Origin: an uncultured Clostridium sp.
GTDB lineage: Bacteria; Bacillota; Clostridia; TANB77; CAG-508
Assembly (NCBI GenBank): GCA_900554815.1
Contig: USIO01000016.1
Location: forward strand, 1 to 30,180
Direction: 5' to 3'
Length of the DNA: 30,180 nucleotides
Positions 17,904 to 25,501 of the stretch are shown piece after piece (positions within the stretch are counted from its first letter, which is position 1; every line of letters starts with the position of its first letter). The translations under genes and the position numbers were made by a program. The notes below the pieces were generated by a model. The model searched no databases and had not been told where the DNA came from. It was given only the letters and a program-made list of their open reading frames with translations.

Positions 17904-17934
17904 AAAAAAATAAAGATTTTATCTTTATTTTTTT
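17904..17934 (-). terminator. Terminator of the tetR gene
   Basis: A 14-bp stem (17904-17917 with 17921-17934) with a 3-base loop and A/T-rich arms, 30 bp beyond the TetR stop. The arms provide U-rich tails in both directions. Confidence 0.75.
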
Positions 17935-17963
17935 ATAAAAAATCTGAATTGCAAAACTATTTT

Positions 17964-18533
17964 TTATATTTTACTTATTCCTCTTACAACAGTATCTATA
18001 AATCCATTATATACTTTTTGAATGTCCGCTTCTTTATTTTTCTTTAATCTATATATAAGGCTCGAGCATGTCACTCCAAATATTCCTGAAGCAATTGCTT
18101 CTATGTCTCCATTATAAAACTCGCCATTTTCTATTCCTTCTTTAATAATTTTTTCTAGAATATTTACATATTCAAATACTGCTCTTTTGCACTTTTTATT
18201 TTTTTCTTCTTCACCCCATATTTCTGAAAAAACTATATTAAGAAAGTTCTCATATTTTACAGTAACTTTTATTTGTATTAAAATAATTGCTTTAATTTTT
18301 TCTAATGCCGTTTGGCAATTTTTTGTTTTTATTTCTATATTATTTTGTAAAAGCTTTTTTCCTTCTTCTAAAAGCATGTCAAATATGTCCTCTTTTTTAT
18401 GGAAGTGATAATATAATGATCCTTTTGCCACTCCAGCAATTGCTGTTATTTCTTCTACGCTAGTGTTATCATATCCTTTTTCGGCAAATATTTTTATAGC
18501 AGTATTAAAAATTCTTCTTTTTGTTCTATTCAT
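17964..18533 (-). CDS. TetR/AcrR-family transcriptional regulator
   Basis: 189 residues. A typical TetR N-terminal HTH is at about 4-50: TAIKIFAEKGYDNTSVEEI, followed by AGVAKGSLYYHFHKKEDIF. The C-terminal ligand-binding domain (about 60-189) has no recognisable specificity motif. It is encoded just upstream of, and in the same direction as, the fatty acid operon, and a dyad overlapping that operon's likely -10 box is a plausible target. This suggests a repressor responding to acyl-CoA, acyl-ACP or fatty acids. Its own promoter may use TTGACA in the 18534-18725 gap. Confidence 0.9.
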   Translation of the reverse strand: MNRTKRRIFNTAIKIFAEKGYDNTSVEEITAIAGVAKGSLYYHFHKKEDIFDMLLEEGKKLLQNNIEIKTKNCQTALEKIKAIILIQIKVTVKYENFLNIVFSEIWGEEEKNKKCKRAVFEYVNILEKIIKEGIENGEFYNGDIEAIASGIFGVTCSSLIYRLKKNKEADIQKVYNGFIDTVVRGISKI

Positions 18534-18725
18534 TTTTTAGCCCTTCCTTTAACTATTAAATATATTTTGTTATCTCTTACAACACCTTCATTTTGTGTCT
18601 TCGCAACTAAAGTCTTTTGTTCTTGTAGTGTCAATATATGTGTAATAGCATTGCATCAAGCATGCTTCCCTGCCTTTAGCATTTAATAAAATATAAAACC
18701 AAATAATTAAATCATTTTTTTAGTT

Positions 18726-20483
18726 TTAAAATATTTCGTCAAATTTCTTTGTATCAAAAGTTATAAGTTTTCTTTCAATATCATAGTAACCACGCACTCC
18801 ACATGTGTGGTCGCTCATCTGTAGATTTTTTTCGTGAATATCGCCTCTTGTCTGTAGATAATCTTCATAATTAATTTTACTTTCATTTTTTAGTACAAAA
18901 ATTACTTGTTTTGGGTCTGCTTTATCTTTTTCATCATATCCACCAATTATAACTTGTTTTACTAAAATTTCAAAAGCATCTTTATCAAATTCTGTTATAA
19001 TTTCTCCGTTTTCAAGATATCGTTTTAGCTTATTTAGGCTAAGTTTTCTGTTTGTTTTGTTTCTTTCATCTAACACTAATTTTTCTTGCTTTAGATTTAA
19101 TTGTTCGATTTGATTTTGTATTTTCTCTTTTCTCTCTAAGAATATTTCTCTATCAATGGCATTTTCTAAACTTAAATCAATTAATTTATTCATTTTTGAT
19201 TTTAGCTTTTCTTTTTCTGTTTCAATATTTTCTATTAACTTACTTGATGAGTTCTCAGTAATAATGCTATTTATTCTTGTTATAAATTTATTTACAATAT
19301 CACCTTTGTTTCTGCATAATATTTTGTATGCATCTACAAAACAATTTTCTATTACTGTTTCTCTCATTGCTTTACATTTAGGACATTCTTGTTTCCCTCT
19401 TTTAACAAAGTTCATACAATGCCATACTGGTGTCTCATTTTTAGTTTTTGAGTTCCAATTTCTTCTTGTTAAAACAATTCCACAAAATCCACAATAAATT
19501 CTACTACTAAATGGATATTTTCTACTATAATTACATCTTCTTTTTCCTTTGCTTCTTGAACCTGCTCTTTTTTCTAATATTTGCTGTACTTTGTCAAATA
19601 GTTCTGGCTCAATTATTGCTGTATGGTGTTCTTTAATATAATACTGATTTTCTTCTCCCATATTGATTACTCGTTTATGTGTTATAGGATCTGTTGTATA
19701 AGTTTTTCCTTGCAAGACATCACCTTTGTATTTTTCGTTTTTCAGTATTCTTCTAACTGTTGAATCACTCCATCTTGTTAGTCTTTTTGGTGTTAGATAT
19801 TTCATGTTTGTTAGTTCTTTTGCAATTATACTTGAACCTACACCTTGTGCATATCTATTAAAAATATATTTTACTATTTCCACTTCTTCTTGGTTAATAG
19901 ATATACTTTTGTTTTCTTTATCATAAGTATAACCCAAACATCCATTATATCCAATTAGTTCTCCTCTTTGTTGTTTCATTTTTAGCTCTAGCTTTACATG
20001 TGATGATATTGTTTCACTTTCTTGTTGTGCTACTGAACTTAATATTGTTAATAGTAATTCTCCTGCCATTTCTAGAGTATTAATATTTTCTTCTTCAAAT
20101 AGAATTGCTACATTTTTCTCTTTTAGCATTCTTACATATTTTAGAGTATCTAGTGTATTTCTTGCAAATCTTGATATTGATTTTGTTAATATTAAATCAA
20201 TTTTTCCATTCATACTATCTTGTATCATTCTCATAAAATTACTTCTTTTATAATCTTGTGTTCCTGATATTGACTCATCTGCATATACTTCTACAAAAGA
20301 CCATTCTATATTTTTTGTTATTTTTTCATTGTAGCATTTTACTTGTGATTCAAAACTGTTTAATTGGTCTTCTGAATCTGTGCTTACTCTTGCATATGCT
20401 ACTACTTTTAGCCTTCGATTTATTTGCAACCCTGTAGTTCTATCTATTCTTCCTTGTACTTTCTCTATAACTTGAACTTCCAT
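18726..20483 (-). CDS. Large serine recombinase
   Basis: 585 residues. The N-terminal resolvase domain (about 26-170) has the nucleophile Ser34 in YARVSTDSEDQ, plus YADESISG and LTKSISRFARNT. A Recombinase (PF07508-type) domain follows at about 190-300 (RRILKNEKYKGDVLQGK), then a zinc ribbon (CGFCGIVLTRR ... CMNF ... CPKC, about 330-370) and a long coiled coil (about 410-490). This is the architecture of integrases and transposases of integrative elements. The gene's 3' end faces the tetR region, so an element boundary may lie around 18534-18725. It follows a ParB-like gene and a small SHOCT-like gene, a trio often seen in Firmicutes elements. Confidence 0.93.
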   Translation of the reverse strand: MEVQVIEKVQGRIDRTTGLQINRRLKVVAYARVSTDSEDQLNSFESQVKCYNEKITKNIEWSFVEVYADESISGTQDYKRSNFMRMIQDSMNGKIDLILTKSISRFARNTLDTLKYVRMLKEKNVAILFEEENINTLEMAGELLLTILSSVAQQESETISSHVKLELKMKQQRGELIGYNGCLGYTYDKENKSISINQEEVEIVKYIFNRYAQGVGSSIIAKELTNMKYLTPKRLTRWSDSTVRRILKNEKYKGDVLQGKTYTTDPITHKRVINMGEENQYYIKEHHTAIIEPELFDKVQQILEKRAGSRSKGKRRCNYSRKYPFSSRIYCGFCGIVLTRRNWNSKTKNETPVWHCMNFVKRGKQECPKCKAMRETVIENCFVDAYKILCRNKGDIVNKFITRINSIITENSSSKLIENIETEKEKLKSKMNKLIDLSLENAIDREIFLERKEKIQNQIEQLNLKQEKLVLDERNKTNRKLSLNKLKRYLENGEIITEFDKDAFEILVKQVIIGGYDEKDKADPKQVIFVLKNESKINYEDYLQTRGDIHEKNLQMSDHTCGVRGYYDIERKLITFDTKKFDEIF

Positions 20484-20530
20484 TAATCCTCCATTCTGTT
20501 AGAGAGAACCCTGTTTGGATTATACACTAT

Positions 20531-20737
20531 TTAAAAGTTAAAATCAATCTCGTATTTTTCTAGTTTATATTCCTTTATAATGTTCTCTTTTGCTTGTTTG
20601 TATATTTTTTCATCTATTAATTTGTCTTTGTATATTCTATTTAAAAGTGTTATTTCAATACTTCCATTTAATAAATTAGCATCTATCTTTTCTTGTAATA
20701 GTTTAATATTTATCTTTTGTTTATTAATATTTTCCAT
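20531..20737 (-). CDS. Small SHOCT-like protein of the recombinase module
   Basis: 68 residues. The C-terminal half (ITLLNRIYKDKLIDEKIYKQAKENI) resembles the short SHOCT-type oligomerisation motif, in which a small helical hairpin reads roughly as a leucine-rich helix followed by I(T/D)EEE(F/Y). GAGGTG lies a few bases before the ATG. It sits between the ParB-like gene (10-bp gap) and the recombinase (47-bp gap), all co-directional. The role is unknown; similarity is by eye only. Confidence 0.7.
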   Translation of the reverse strand: MENINKQKINIKLLQEKIDANLLNGSIEITLLNRIYKDKLIDEKIYKQAKENIIKEYKLEKYEIDFNF

Positions 20738-20747
20738 AGGCTACACC

Positions 20748-21479
20748 TCATACATCTCTTGTATTTTCTAAAATACTTATAATGTATTCTTTTATTTTTT
20801 GGTTTGGTATGTCATTAAAATATTTTGCTATTTCTTCTTGTGTAAAAATTATTTTCAAACTTTTTTCATTTTTATAACTTTCTAGTTTTTCCTCGCTTAG
20901 AATATAGTTTTCACCTAATTTTTTGCTTTTTCTAAAATCTCTCTTTATTTTTTGAGCTATGTTATCTGTGATTTCGTAATTATAATTTTGTATTATTTCT
21001 ACTATCTTAAATTGATTTTTTTCATCTAAAAAACTTATATGTTCTGCTGGATTTATTCCTAACCTTTTATTATTTACAAGTTCTTGTAATTCTGGTGTTA
21101 AATAATTCAATCTCAAATATTTTTGAAATGTTCCATTACTAATATTTTTATCTTTGCAAATTTCTTTTCTATTTTTGTTATATTCTTCAAAATATTTCTT
21201 ATATTTTTTTGCTATTTCCATTGGTGTATTTGGTGTTACACTAAATGTATTAATCATATTTTCATTTTCATTTTTATGTTTGTGTTCTACTTTACTTTCC
21301 TTTATGACTGGCTCATAATCTTCTCCTAGTATGTTTAAAACTTCTTCTTTGCTAATCCATTCCATATTAACATTTTCTAAAATTTTTCCTACTTTAAGTT
21401 TTTCTTCCATCATTTTTTTGACTTTCTTCATTTCTTCTTTCTTGTAGTAATTTATTAGTAATTGGTTTATTTCTGCCAT
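20748..21479 (-). CDS. ParB-type HTH protein of the recombinase module
   Basis: About 243 residues. The central part, ISNGTFQKYLRLNYLTPELQELV followed by GINPAEHISFLDEKNQ, matches the KorB/ParB helix-turn-helix pattern. The N-terminal CTPase/box II motifs of a full ParB are not apparent, and the N-terminus is a charged helical region instead. I place the start at ATG 21479: the upstream ATG at 21494 itself contains the GGAGG that serves 21479. Its transcript begins at a strong promoter (21581-21609) and carries a long terminator-like hairpin in the leader. It may regulate the recombinase or assist element maintenance. Confidence 0.75.
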   Translation of the reverse strand: MAEINQLLINYYKKEEMKKVKKMMEEKLKVGKILENVNMEWISKEEVLNILGEDYEPVIKESKVEHKHKNENENMINTFSVTPNTPMEIAKKYKKYFEEYNKNRKEICKDKNISNGTFQKYLRLNYLTPELQELVNNKRLGINPAEHISFLDEKNQFKIVEIIQNYNYEITDNIAQKIKRDFRKSKKLGENYILSEEKLESYKNEKSLKIIFTQEEIAKYFNDIPNQKIKEYIISILENTRDV

Positions 21480-21513
21480 AATCAAAACCTCCATTTAATT
21501 TATTTAAAAAACA

Positions 21514-21564
21514 GAAAGCAAGAAAAAAAGTTAGATTTTTTCTCTAACTTAGTTTCTTGCTTTC
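21514..21564 (-). promoter_or_regulatory. Nested hairpin/terminator in the leader of the ParB-like gene
   Basis: The outer stem GAAAGCAAGAAA (21514-21525) pairs with TTTCTTGCTTTC (21553-21564). An inner stem AAGTTAGA (21528-21535) pairs with TCTAACTT (21543-21550). On the minus strand both stems are followed by U-rich runs, including CUGUUUUUU beyond the outer stem. It lies between promoter and gene, so it could be an attenuator. Confidence 0.7.
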
Positions 21565-21580
21565 AATCTTTCATATTAAG

Positions 21581-21609
21581 ATAATAACATCTTGTTTTTT
21601 ATACGTCAA
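21581..21609 (-). promoter_or_regulatory. Promoter of the ParB-like/recombinase module
   Basis: TTGACG (21609-21604), a 17-bp spacer and TATTAT (21586-21581) on the minus strand, directly upstream of the nested hairpin. Confidence 0.65.
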
Positions 21610-21978
21610 TGAATATTTTTTGAAACAATTTTGAAATTTTATTTTGAATATAAATAATAATTTTATATCATTTATAAAATATACTATGTGTATTTCCGAT
21701 ACATCAAATGTATTTTAGAATACTAACAATGTATTTCATTCATAAATATTCTGTTTATTTTTTATTACATCTCAGTTATATCAAGCATTTTATTATCTTT
21801 TTATTACTCTGCATTTTCTCTGTATATTTTGGCTGTTTACAGAGGACTAGAAAACTTGTTTTTCTATGTGTTTACGAGATACACTCTGTATCTCTTTCCT
21901 GCCTTTTAGTAATATTATTTAATTCTTTACTTTATAAAAATTTATGGAACGGATTTTTTAATTTTTTCGTAATATAAA
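21610..21978. other. Intergenic region without a convincing gene
   Basis: About 370 bp. A plus-strand frame (21708-21977) exists, but it has no ribosome binding site and looks like random Phe/Leu/Ile-rich AT sequence. The only notable structure is a perfect 8-bp hairpin GAGATACA-CTC-TGTATCTC (21876-21894) of unknown role. It separates the recombinase module from the Fic operon and could contain an element end. Confidence 0.5.
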
Positions 21979-22020
21979 AATCTATATTACGAATTTTTTG
22001 ATTTTTTCGTAATATAGATT
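21979..22020 (-). terminator. Terminator of the fic operon
   Basis: A 15-bp perfect stem (21979-21993 with 22006-22020) with a 12-base loop lies 16 bp after the fic stop, followed on the minus strand by U5. A second copy of one arm (21966-21976) can pair with 21983-21993 instead, giving an alternative 11-bp hairpin. Confidence 0.85.
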
Positions 22021-22035
22021 CTATCTTTTAAATTT

Positions 22036-23172
22036 CTATTTCAAAAATAAATCTATATATTTTTGAAATGCAAAAACTTGATTTCTACTATATCCAGTTG
22101 TTTCTATCAATATTTGTTTTTCTTGAAATGCATTTATTACTCCTACTAGTGTTGTAAATTTTATTCCTGTTTTTTCAATTATTTTCTTTCTTGAAACAAT
22201 TGGTTCATCATACAATACATCTAATACTTTTTTAGCATTTTCTGGTTTTACTGGTAAATCCATTATAACCTTATCCATTTCCATTGTAAGTTCAACTACA
22301 TTTCTAAATTTTTCTTTTGCTGTTTTTGAGGTTTCTATAATCGCTTCTAAGAAAAATTTAATCCAAGCTATCATATCATTATGAGTTCTTACTCTTGTTA
22401 GCATATCATAATATGTATTTTTATTTCTTTCAATGTAATCAGAAATATATAAACAAGATTTATCAAGCATTCCTTTACTTTGAATATATAATGGTATAAG
22501 TAGTCTTCCTATTCTTCCATTGCCATCTAAAAATGGATGTATTGACTCAAATTGGTAATGTAAAATAGCAATTTTTATTAAGTCTGGTGTATCTATTTCT
22601 TCATTATTTATAAATTTTTCAAAATCTGTTAAACATTCTGCAATTTCTGTATGTGGTGGTGGAACATATACTGCATTACTTGGCATACTTCCTCCAATCC
22701 AGTTTTGTGATGTTCTAAATTCTCCTGGTGTTTTATGTTCTCCGCGAACTCCTTGCATTAATATTTTATGAAGTTCTCTTATTAATCTAGTACATACTGG
22801 AAATCCCTTTTTTATTCTTTCTACACCATAGTTTGTAGCCTTTACATAGTTTTGTACTTCTTCCCAATCATCTCTTTTTTCTGGGTTAATATCTGCTACA
22901 TCTAATAAGTCTTCTTCTACGGTCGTTCTTGTTCCTTCAATTCTACTTGATTTATTAGCTTCAATTTTTACATGCATTTTAATATATAAATCTACATTTG
23001 GTATTAATAATGAATATGCATTTAACTCTCCAATTTGCCTGTTGGCTTCTGCCAATAGTTTGTCCAATTTAGTATCATCCCATCCCCAGTTATAATTTAT
23101 TTTGCTGGGAATAAATGCTTTGTAATCATTCATTTTTACGTATTCACCTGATCTGTATTCTTCTAACTTCAT
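22036..23172 (-). CDS. Fic-domain AMPylase (class II, self-inhibited)
   Basis: 378 residues. The Fic motif HPFLDGNGRIGRLL (about residue 215-228) is intact, with the catalytic histidine and the phosphate-binding GNGR. An N-terminal inhibitory helix motif, SSRIEG (about 76-81, pattern [S/T]xxxE[G/N]), marks a class II enzyme held off by its own glutamate. An N-terminal Fic_N-like region and a C-terminal winged-helix-like segment (VSRKKIIEKTGIKFTTL) complete the standard layout. It would transfer AMP or another nucleotide moiety to a target protein. It is the last gene of the qng1-ASCH-DUF4238 operon, preceded by a 50-residue ORF whose final codons contain the AGGAGG for this start. Confidence 0.92.
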   Translation of the reverse strand: MKLEEYRSGEYVKMNDYKAFIPSKINYNWGWDDTKLDKLLAEANRQIGELNAYSLLIPNVDLYIKMHVKIEANKSSRIEGTRTTVEEDLLDVADINPEKRDDWEEVQNYVKATNYGVERIKKGFPVCTRLIRELHKILMQGVRGEHKTPGEFRTSQNWIGGSMPSNAVYVPPPHTEIAECLTDFEKFINNEEIDTPDLIKIAILHYQFESIHPFLDGNGRIGRLLIPLYIQSKGMLDKSCLYISDYIERNKNTYYDMLTRVRTHNDMIAWIKFFLEAIIETSKTAKEKFRNVVELTMEMDKVIMDLPVKPENAKKVLDVLYDEPIVSRKKIIEKTGIKFTTLVGVINAFQEKQILIETTGYSRNQVFAFQKYIDLFLK

Positions 23173-23173
23173 C

Positions 23174-23326
23174 TTATCGCCTCCTTAAAAGTTTATGTTC
23201 TAAATACTCTGATTCTATATTTTTATAATTATTATGCCAATTTTCTATCATTTCTTTTTCTCTCTGAAATTCATCCAAGTTTACATATCTTTTTCTAACT
23301 TTTGTAATCCACCTTTCCTTGTTCAT
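23174..23326 (-). CDS. Small ORF between the DUF4238-like gene and fic
   Basis: A 50-residue charged, helical frame starting MNKERWITKVRKRYVNLDEF and ending HKLLRRR. Its ATG (23326) directly follows the TAA of the DUF4238-like gene, and its stop is one base before the fic ATG, with the fic AGGAGG embedded in its last codons. Such perfect packing suggests a translated coupling ORF. I do not recognise the family. It could be a Fic accessory or antitoxin-like peptide, but the Fic protein already carries its own inhibitory helix. Confidence 0.55.
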   Translation of the reverse strand: MNKERWITKVRKRYVNLDEFQREKEMIENWHNNYKNIESEYLEHKLLRRR

Positions 23327-24007
23327 TTAGAAAATCCTTCTATGAGCATGTTCTACAATCATAGTTTTAATTTTCAAACTCAACTCATAATTTAATTTAA
23401 ATTGTATCTCTTTCTCTCCAACTTTTGTATAAATTATTTTTCTAGGTGAAATAGGGAATATTATTTCACTTCCTATATTATTCCATCCTCCTCCAAAATC
23501 ATATGTATCATCAGCATAATAATTTAAACAAATTACTGGATCATCGCTAGTTGGTATATTTACTCTATCATCTAAATCAAGTATCTTCCATTCATGATTA
23601 TGAAGAATTTTTATAGTTTCTTTCAACAAATGCTTCATCATATATAAATAATATGATTTTCCAATTATAGTTTCAATTTTTATTAATGTTTTCCCATTGT
23701 TTTCAATACCTGTGTCAACTATTTTTAAAGGAAACATTTTGTTATCATTATCATATTCTTTATTACTTGAATAACTCTTAAGTTTATCTACTGATATATT
23801 GTTTAATTCTTCTGCTAATTCTGTTACAGTCTGTTGAAAAGTACTTCCCATATCTTCTTTAGCTGTTTTTAACATTTTAGAAACAAAACCTCTTATTTCT
23901 ATCACATCTTTTATATATTGCTGTACTTCTTGCAATGTGTTATTTTCATTTAACTTATTCCATAAATCTAATTGACTATACAGTTTATTACTTCTTTCAA
24001 CTGACAT
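23327..24007 (-). CDS. DUF4238-like protein
   Basis: About 226 residues. The C-terminal half carries the pattern seen in DUF4238 proteins: NIPTSDDPVICLN (about 155-168), then EIIFPISPRKIIY and a final HAHRRIF. The N-terminal part (EVQQYIKDVIEIRGFVSKML) is helical and shorter than usual; the conserved N-terminal H-x-x-P-region is not seen, so the protein may be a short variant. Starts are possible at GTG 24016 (overlapping the ASCH stop) or ATG 24007; the ATG has a better Shine-Dalgarno distance. Function is unknown. Family assignment is by pattern memory only. Confidence 0.6.
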   Translation of the reverse strand: MSVERSNKLYSQLDLWNKLNENNTLQEVQQYIKDVIEIRGFVSKMLKTAKEDMGSTFQQTVTELAEELNNISVDKLKSYSSNKEYDNDNKMFPLKIVDTGIENNGKTLIKIETIIGKSYYLYMMKHLLKETIKILHNHEWKILDLDDRVNIPTSDDPVICLNYYADDTYDFGGGWNNIGSEIIFPISPRKIIYTKVGEKEIQFKLNYELSLKIKTMIVEHAHRRIF

Positions 24008-24012
24008 ACCTT

Positions 24013-24411
24013 TCACTCTCCCTTAGCATTATAATCATATTCCCACAAACTTAGTTTTCCGTTTATCTCTATTGGTTTAATTTCTTCAACTTCTTCAATT
24101 TTAAAGCCATATCCTTTCCAGTCTGTTTTATTCAAACCTTTATAAACATTAGGATTTTTAGGAATAACTTTTTTTCTAAAATTGTCATCAACATAAATAC
24201 AATCTGTTATTTTTGCTTTTGCTATTATACAACCTTTTGGATACTCTAAATTTAAATCTTTAAATCTAGTCATTGCTTCTTTGTCTATTCCTTTACCTGC
24301 ATGAATTAGAATATCTCCTCTATATTTTGTTTTCCAAGTTCTAAATTCATATTCCTTATATCCTTTTGCTATCAATGTTGCCCAAGGTTGTTTTATAGTT
24401 ATAACTTTCAT
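24013..24411 (-). CDS. ASCH-domain protein
   Basis: 132 residues. The N-terminus reads MKVITIKQPWATLIAKGYKE, followed by YEFRTWKTKYRGDILIHAGK, which is the ASCH (ASC-1 homology) fold signature of a PUA-like beta-barrel with a conserved basic K/R cluster. ASCH proteins bind RNA or modified nucleosides, and some are amidohydrolases of modified cytidine. It lies downstream of a queuosine-salvage gene, so an RNA- or nucleoside-related role is plausible. AAGGGG precedes the start, and a 10-bp hairpin (24425-24449) sits just upstream. Confidence 0.9.
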   Translation of the reverse strand: MKVITIKQPWATLIAKGYKEYEFRTWKTKYRGDILIHAGKGIDKEAMTRFKDLNLEYPKGCIIAKAKITDCIYVDDNFRKKVIPKNPNVYKGLNKTDWKGYGFKIEEVEEIKPIEINGKLSLWEYDYNAKGE

Positions 24412-24424
24412 ATTCTTCCCCTTA

Positions 24425-24449
24425 ATTTGTCAGATTATTTCTGACAAAT
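24425..24449. promoter_or_regulatory. Dyad between qng1 and the ASCH gene
   Basis: ATTTGTCAGA (24425-24434) and TCTGACAAAT (24440-24449) form a perfect 10-bp dyad with a TTATT loop, ending 14 bases from the ASCH start. There is no U-run, so it is not a terminator. It could be an operator or a translation-control hairpin. Confidence 0.45.
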
Positions 24450-24476
24450 CTATATATTTACCATTTGCTACTTCCA

Positions 24477-25409
24477 TTAATAATTTGTATTTCTAGTCAG
24501 ATGATACGGCTTTAACTCTATATTTTTATTTCTTCCTTGACTCCAAATATAATCATTAATATCAATTGCACATACTTTATTTTCTAATTTCTTTTTTATT
24601 AAGTCAATTGCTACAAGCATATTAGCTCTTACTTCTACTTCATATTCTGAATTTACTTCTATTTCTTTTTTGTTATCTATAATATTAGATAGTTTATCAC
24701 TGTATTCTAATATTCCTAAGCCTCGTATTACTTGTGGAATTTTATAATCGCTACACCCTACTAAATGAGAATAATCTACTTTTATATTTTCTTTTAGTTC
24801 TCTAATATGTAATATATCAGAAGTTAATAATTGTGCTAATTTATAAAAATATATTGTTTTTTCTCTGTATTTTCTTTCATCCTTAAAATTAGGAAAGTAT
24901 TTTATTATTATATTAAATAACTCCATATCTATGGTAATGCCTTTTATAAACTCGTAAAAATTGCCATTCATATTTTCATTTACTATTTTACTAACATCTC
25001 TTATAATATGATATCTTTCTTCAAATAGTGGAATTTCTACATTACCTTTCAATATTTCTCTAAATTCATCTTTAGTTATGTTAGAAAAATCAGTAGTATT
25101 TCTTTCTTTTACATACTTTAATATAGCATACAATAATGCTATAGAACCATCTTCTTTTCCATTAGAAGTATCTATTGTCCATTTAGGATTCCCCCAAAAT
25201 GAAAAATCTATTGCCTCATATACTAACAAAAAGTTTATTATTGTCTCTGTTGGTAAATCTAATAAATTATATGGAGAAAATGCTAACCAATGTTCAGTTT
25301 CTACTTTCTTAATTTTTCCTATAAATTTTTCTAGATTTGTTTCATTTATTTTAACTGATTTTGAATTATTAGCAACATATTTGCAACTTTTAATTATTTT
25401 ATCTAACAC
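24477..25409 (-). CDS. Queuosine salvage glycosidase (DUF2419/Qng1 family)
   Basis: About 310 residues. The sequence matches the queuosine salvage protein family (DUF2419, PF10343): IDFSFWGNPKWTID with GSIALLYAI, then HLVGCSDYKIPQVIRGLGIL with YSDKLSNII, EYEVEVRANMLVAIDLI, and the C-terminal DINDYIWSQGR ... PYHLTRNTNY. Proteins of this family release queuine from queuosine nucleosides so the base can be reinserted into tRNA by a transglycosylase. I place the start at GTG 25409 (GGAG nine bases upstream) rather than the TTG at 25424. It is the first gene of a small accessory operon; no queuosine biosynthesis or transport gene is adjacent. Confidence 0.85.
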   Translation of the reverse strand: MLDKIIKSCKYVANNSKSVKINETNLEKFIGKIKKVETEHWLAFSPYNLLDLPTETIINFLLVYEAIDFSFWGNPKWTIDTSNGKEDGSIALLYAILKYVKERNTTDFSNITKDEFREILKGNVEIPLFEERYHIIRDVSKIVNENMNGNFYEFIKGITIDMELFNIIIKYFPNFKDERKYREKTIYFYKLAQLLTSDILHIRELKENIKVDYSHLVGCSDYKIPQVIRGLGILEYSDKLSNIIDNKKEIEVNSEYEVEVRANMLVAIDLIKKKLENKVCAIDINDYIWSQGRNKNIELKPYHLTRNTNY

Positions 25410-25501
25410 TATAGTTATCTCCAATCTTATTATTTATATCAATACTTATATATTACAGACTAAGCATATTTGATTTATGTTAATCCGTCTTTCTATAAAA
25501 A

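Noticed and set aside
18534..18725. 34-codon frame ending in the tetR start (TTG start, ending IVKGRAKK)
   Set aside because: No ribosome binding site and no recognisable family; the TTG overlaps the likely -35 of the tetR promoter.
18534..21650. Exact attachment sites of the recombinase element
   Set aside because: I looked for direct repeats flanking the module and found none that stands out; the boundaries remain undefined.
21708..21977. 89-codon plus-strand frame in the recombinase/Fic gap
   Set aside because: No ribosome binding site; composition is what AT-rich non-coding DNA gives; it runs into the fic terminator.
24430..24432. TGA recoded as selenocysteine or Trp between the micro-ORF and ASCH
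   Set aside because: No SECIS-like structure downstream of the TGA, ASCH has its own ribosome binding site and canonical start, and TGA is used as a normal stop elsewhere in the window.
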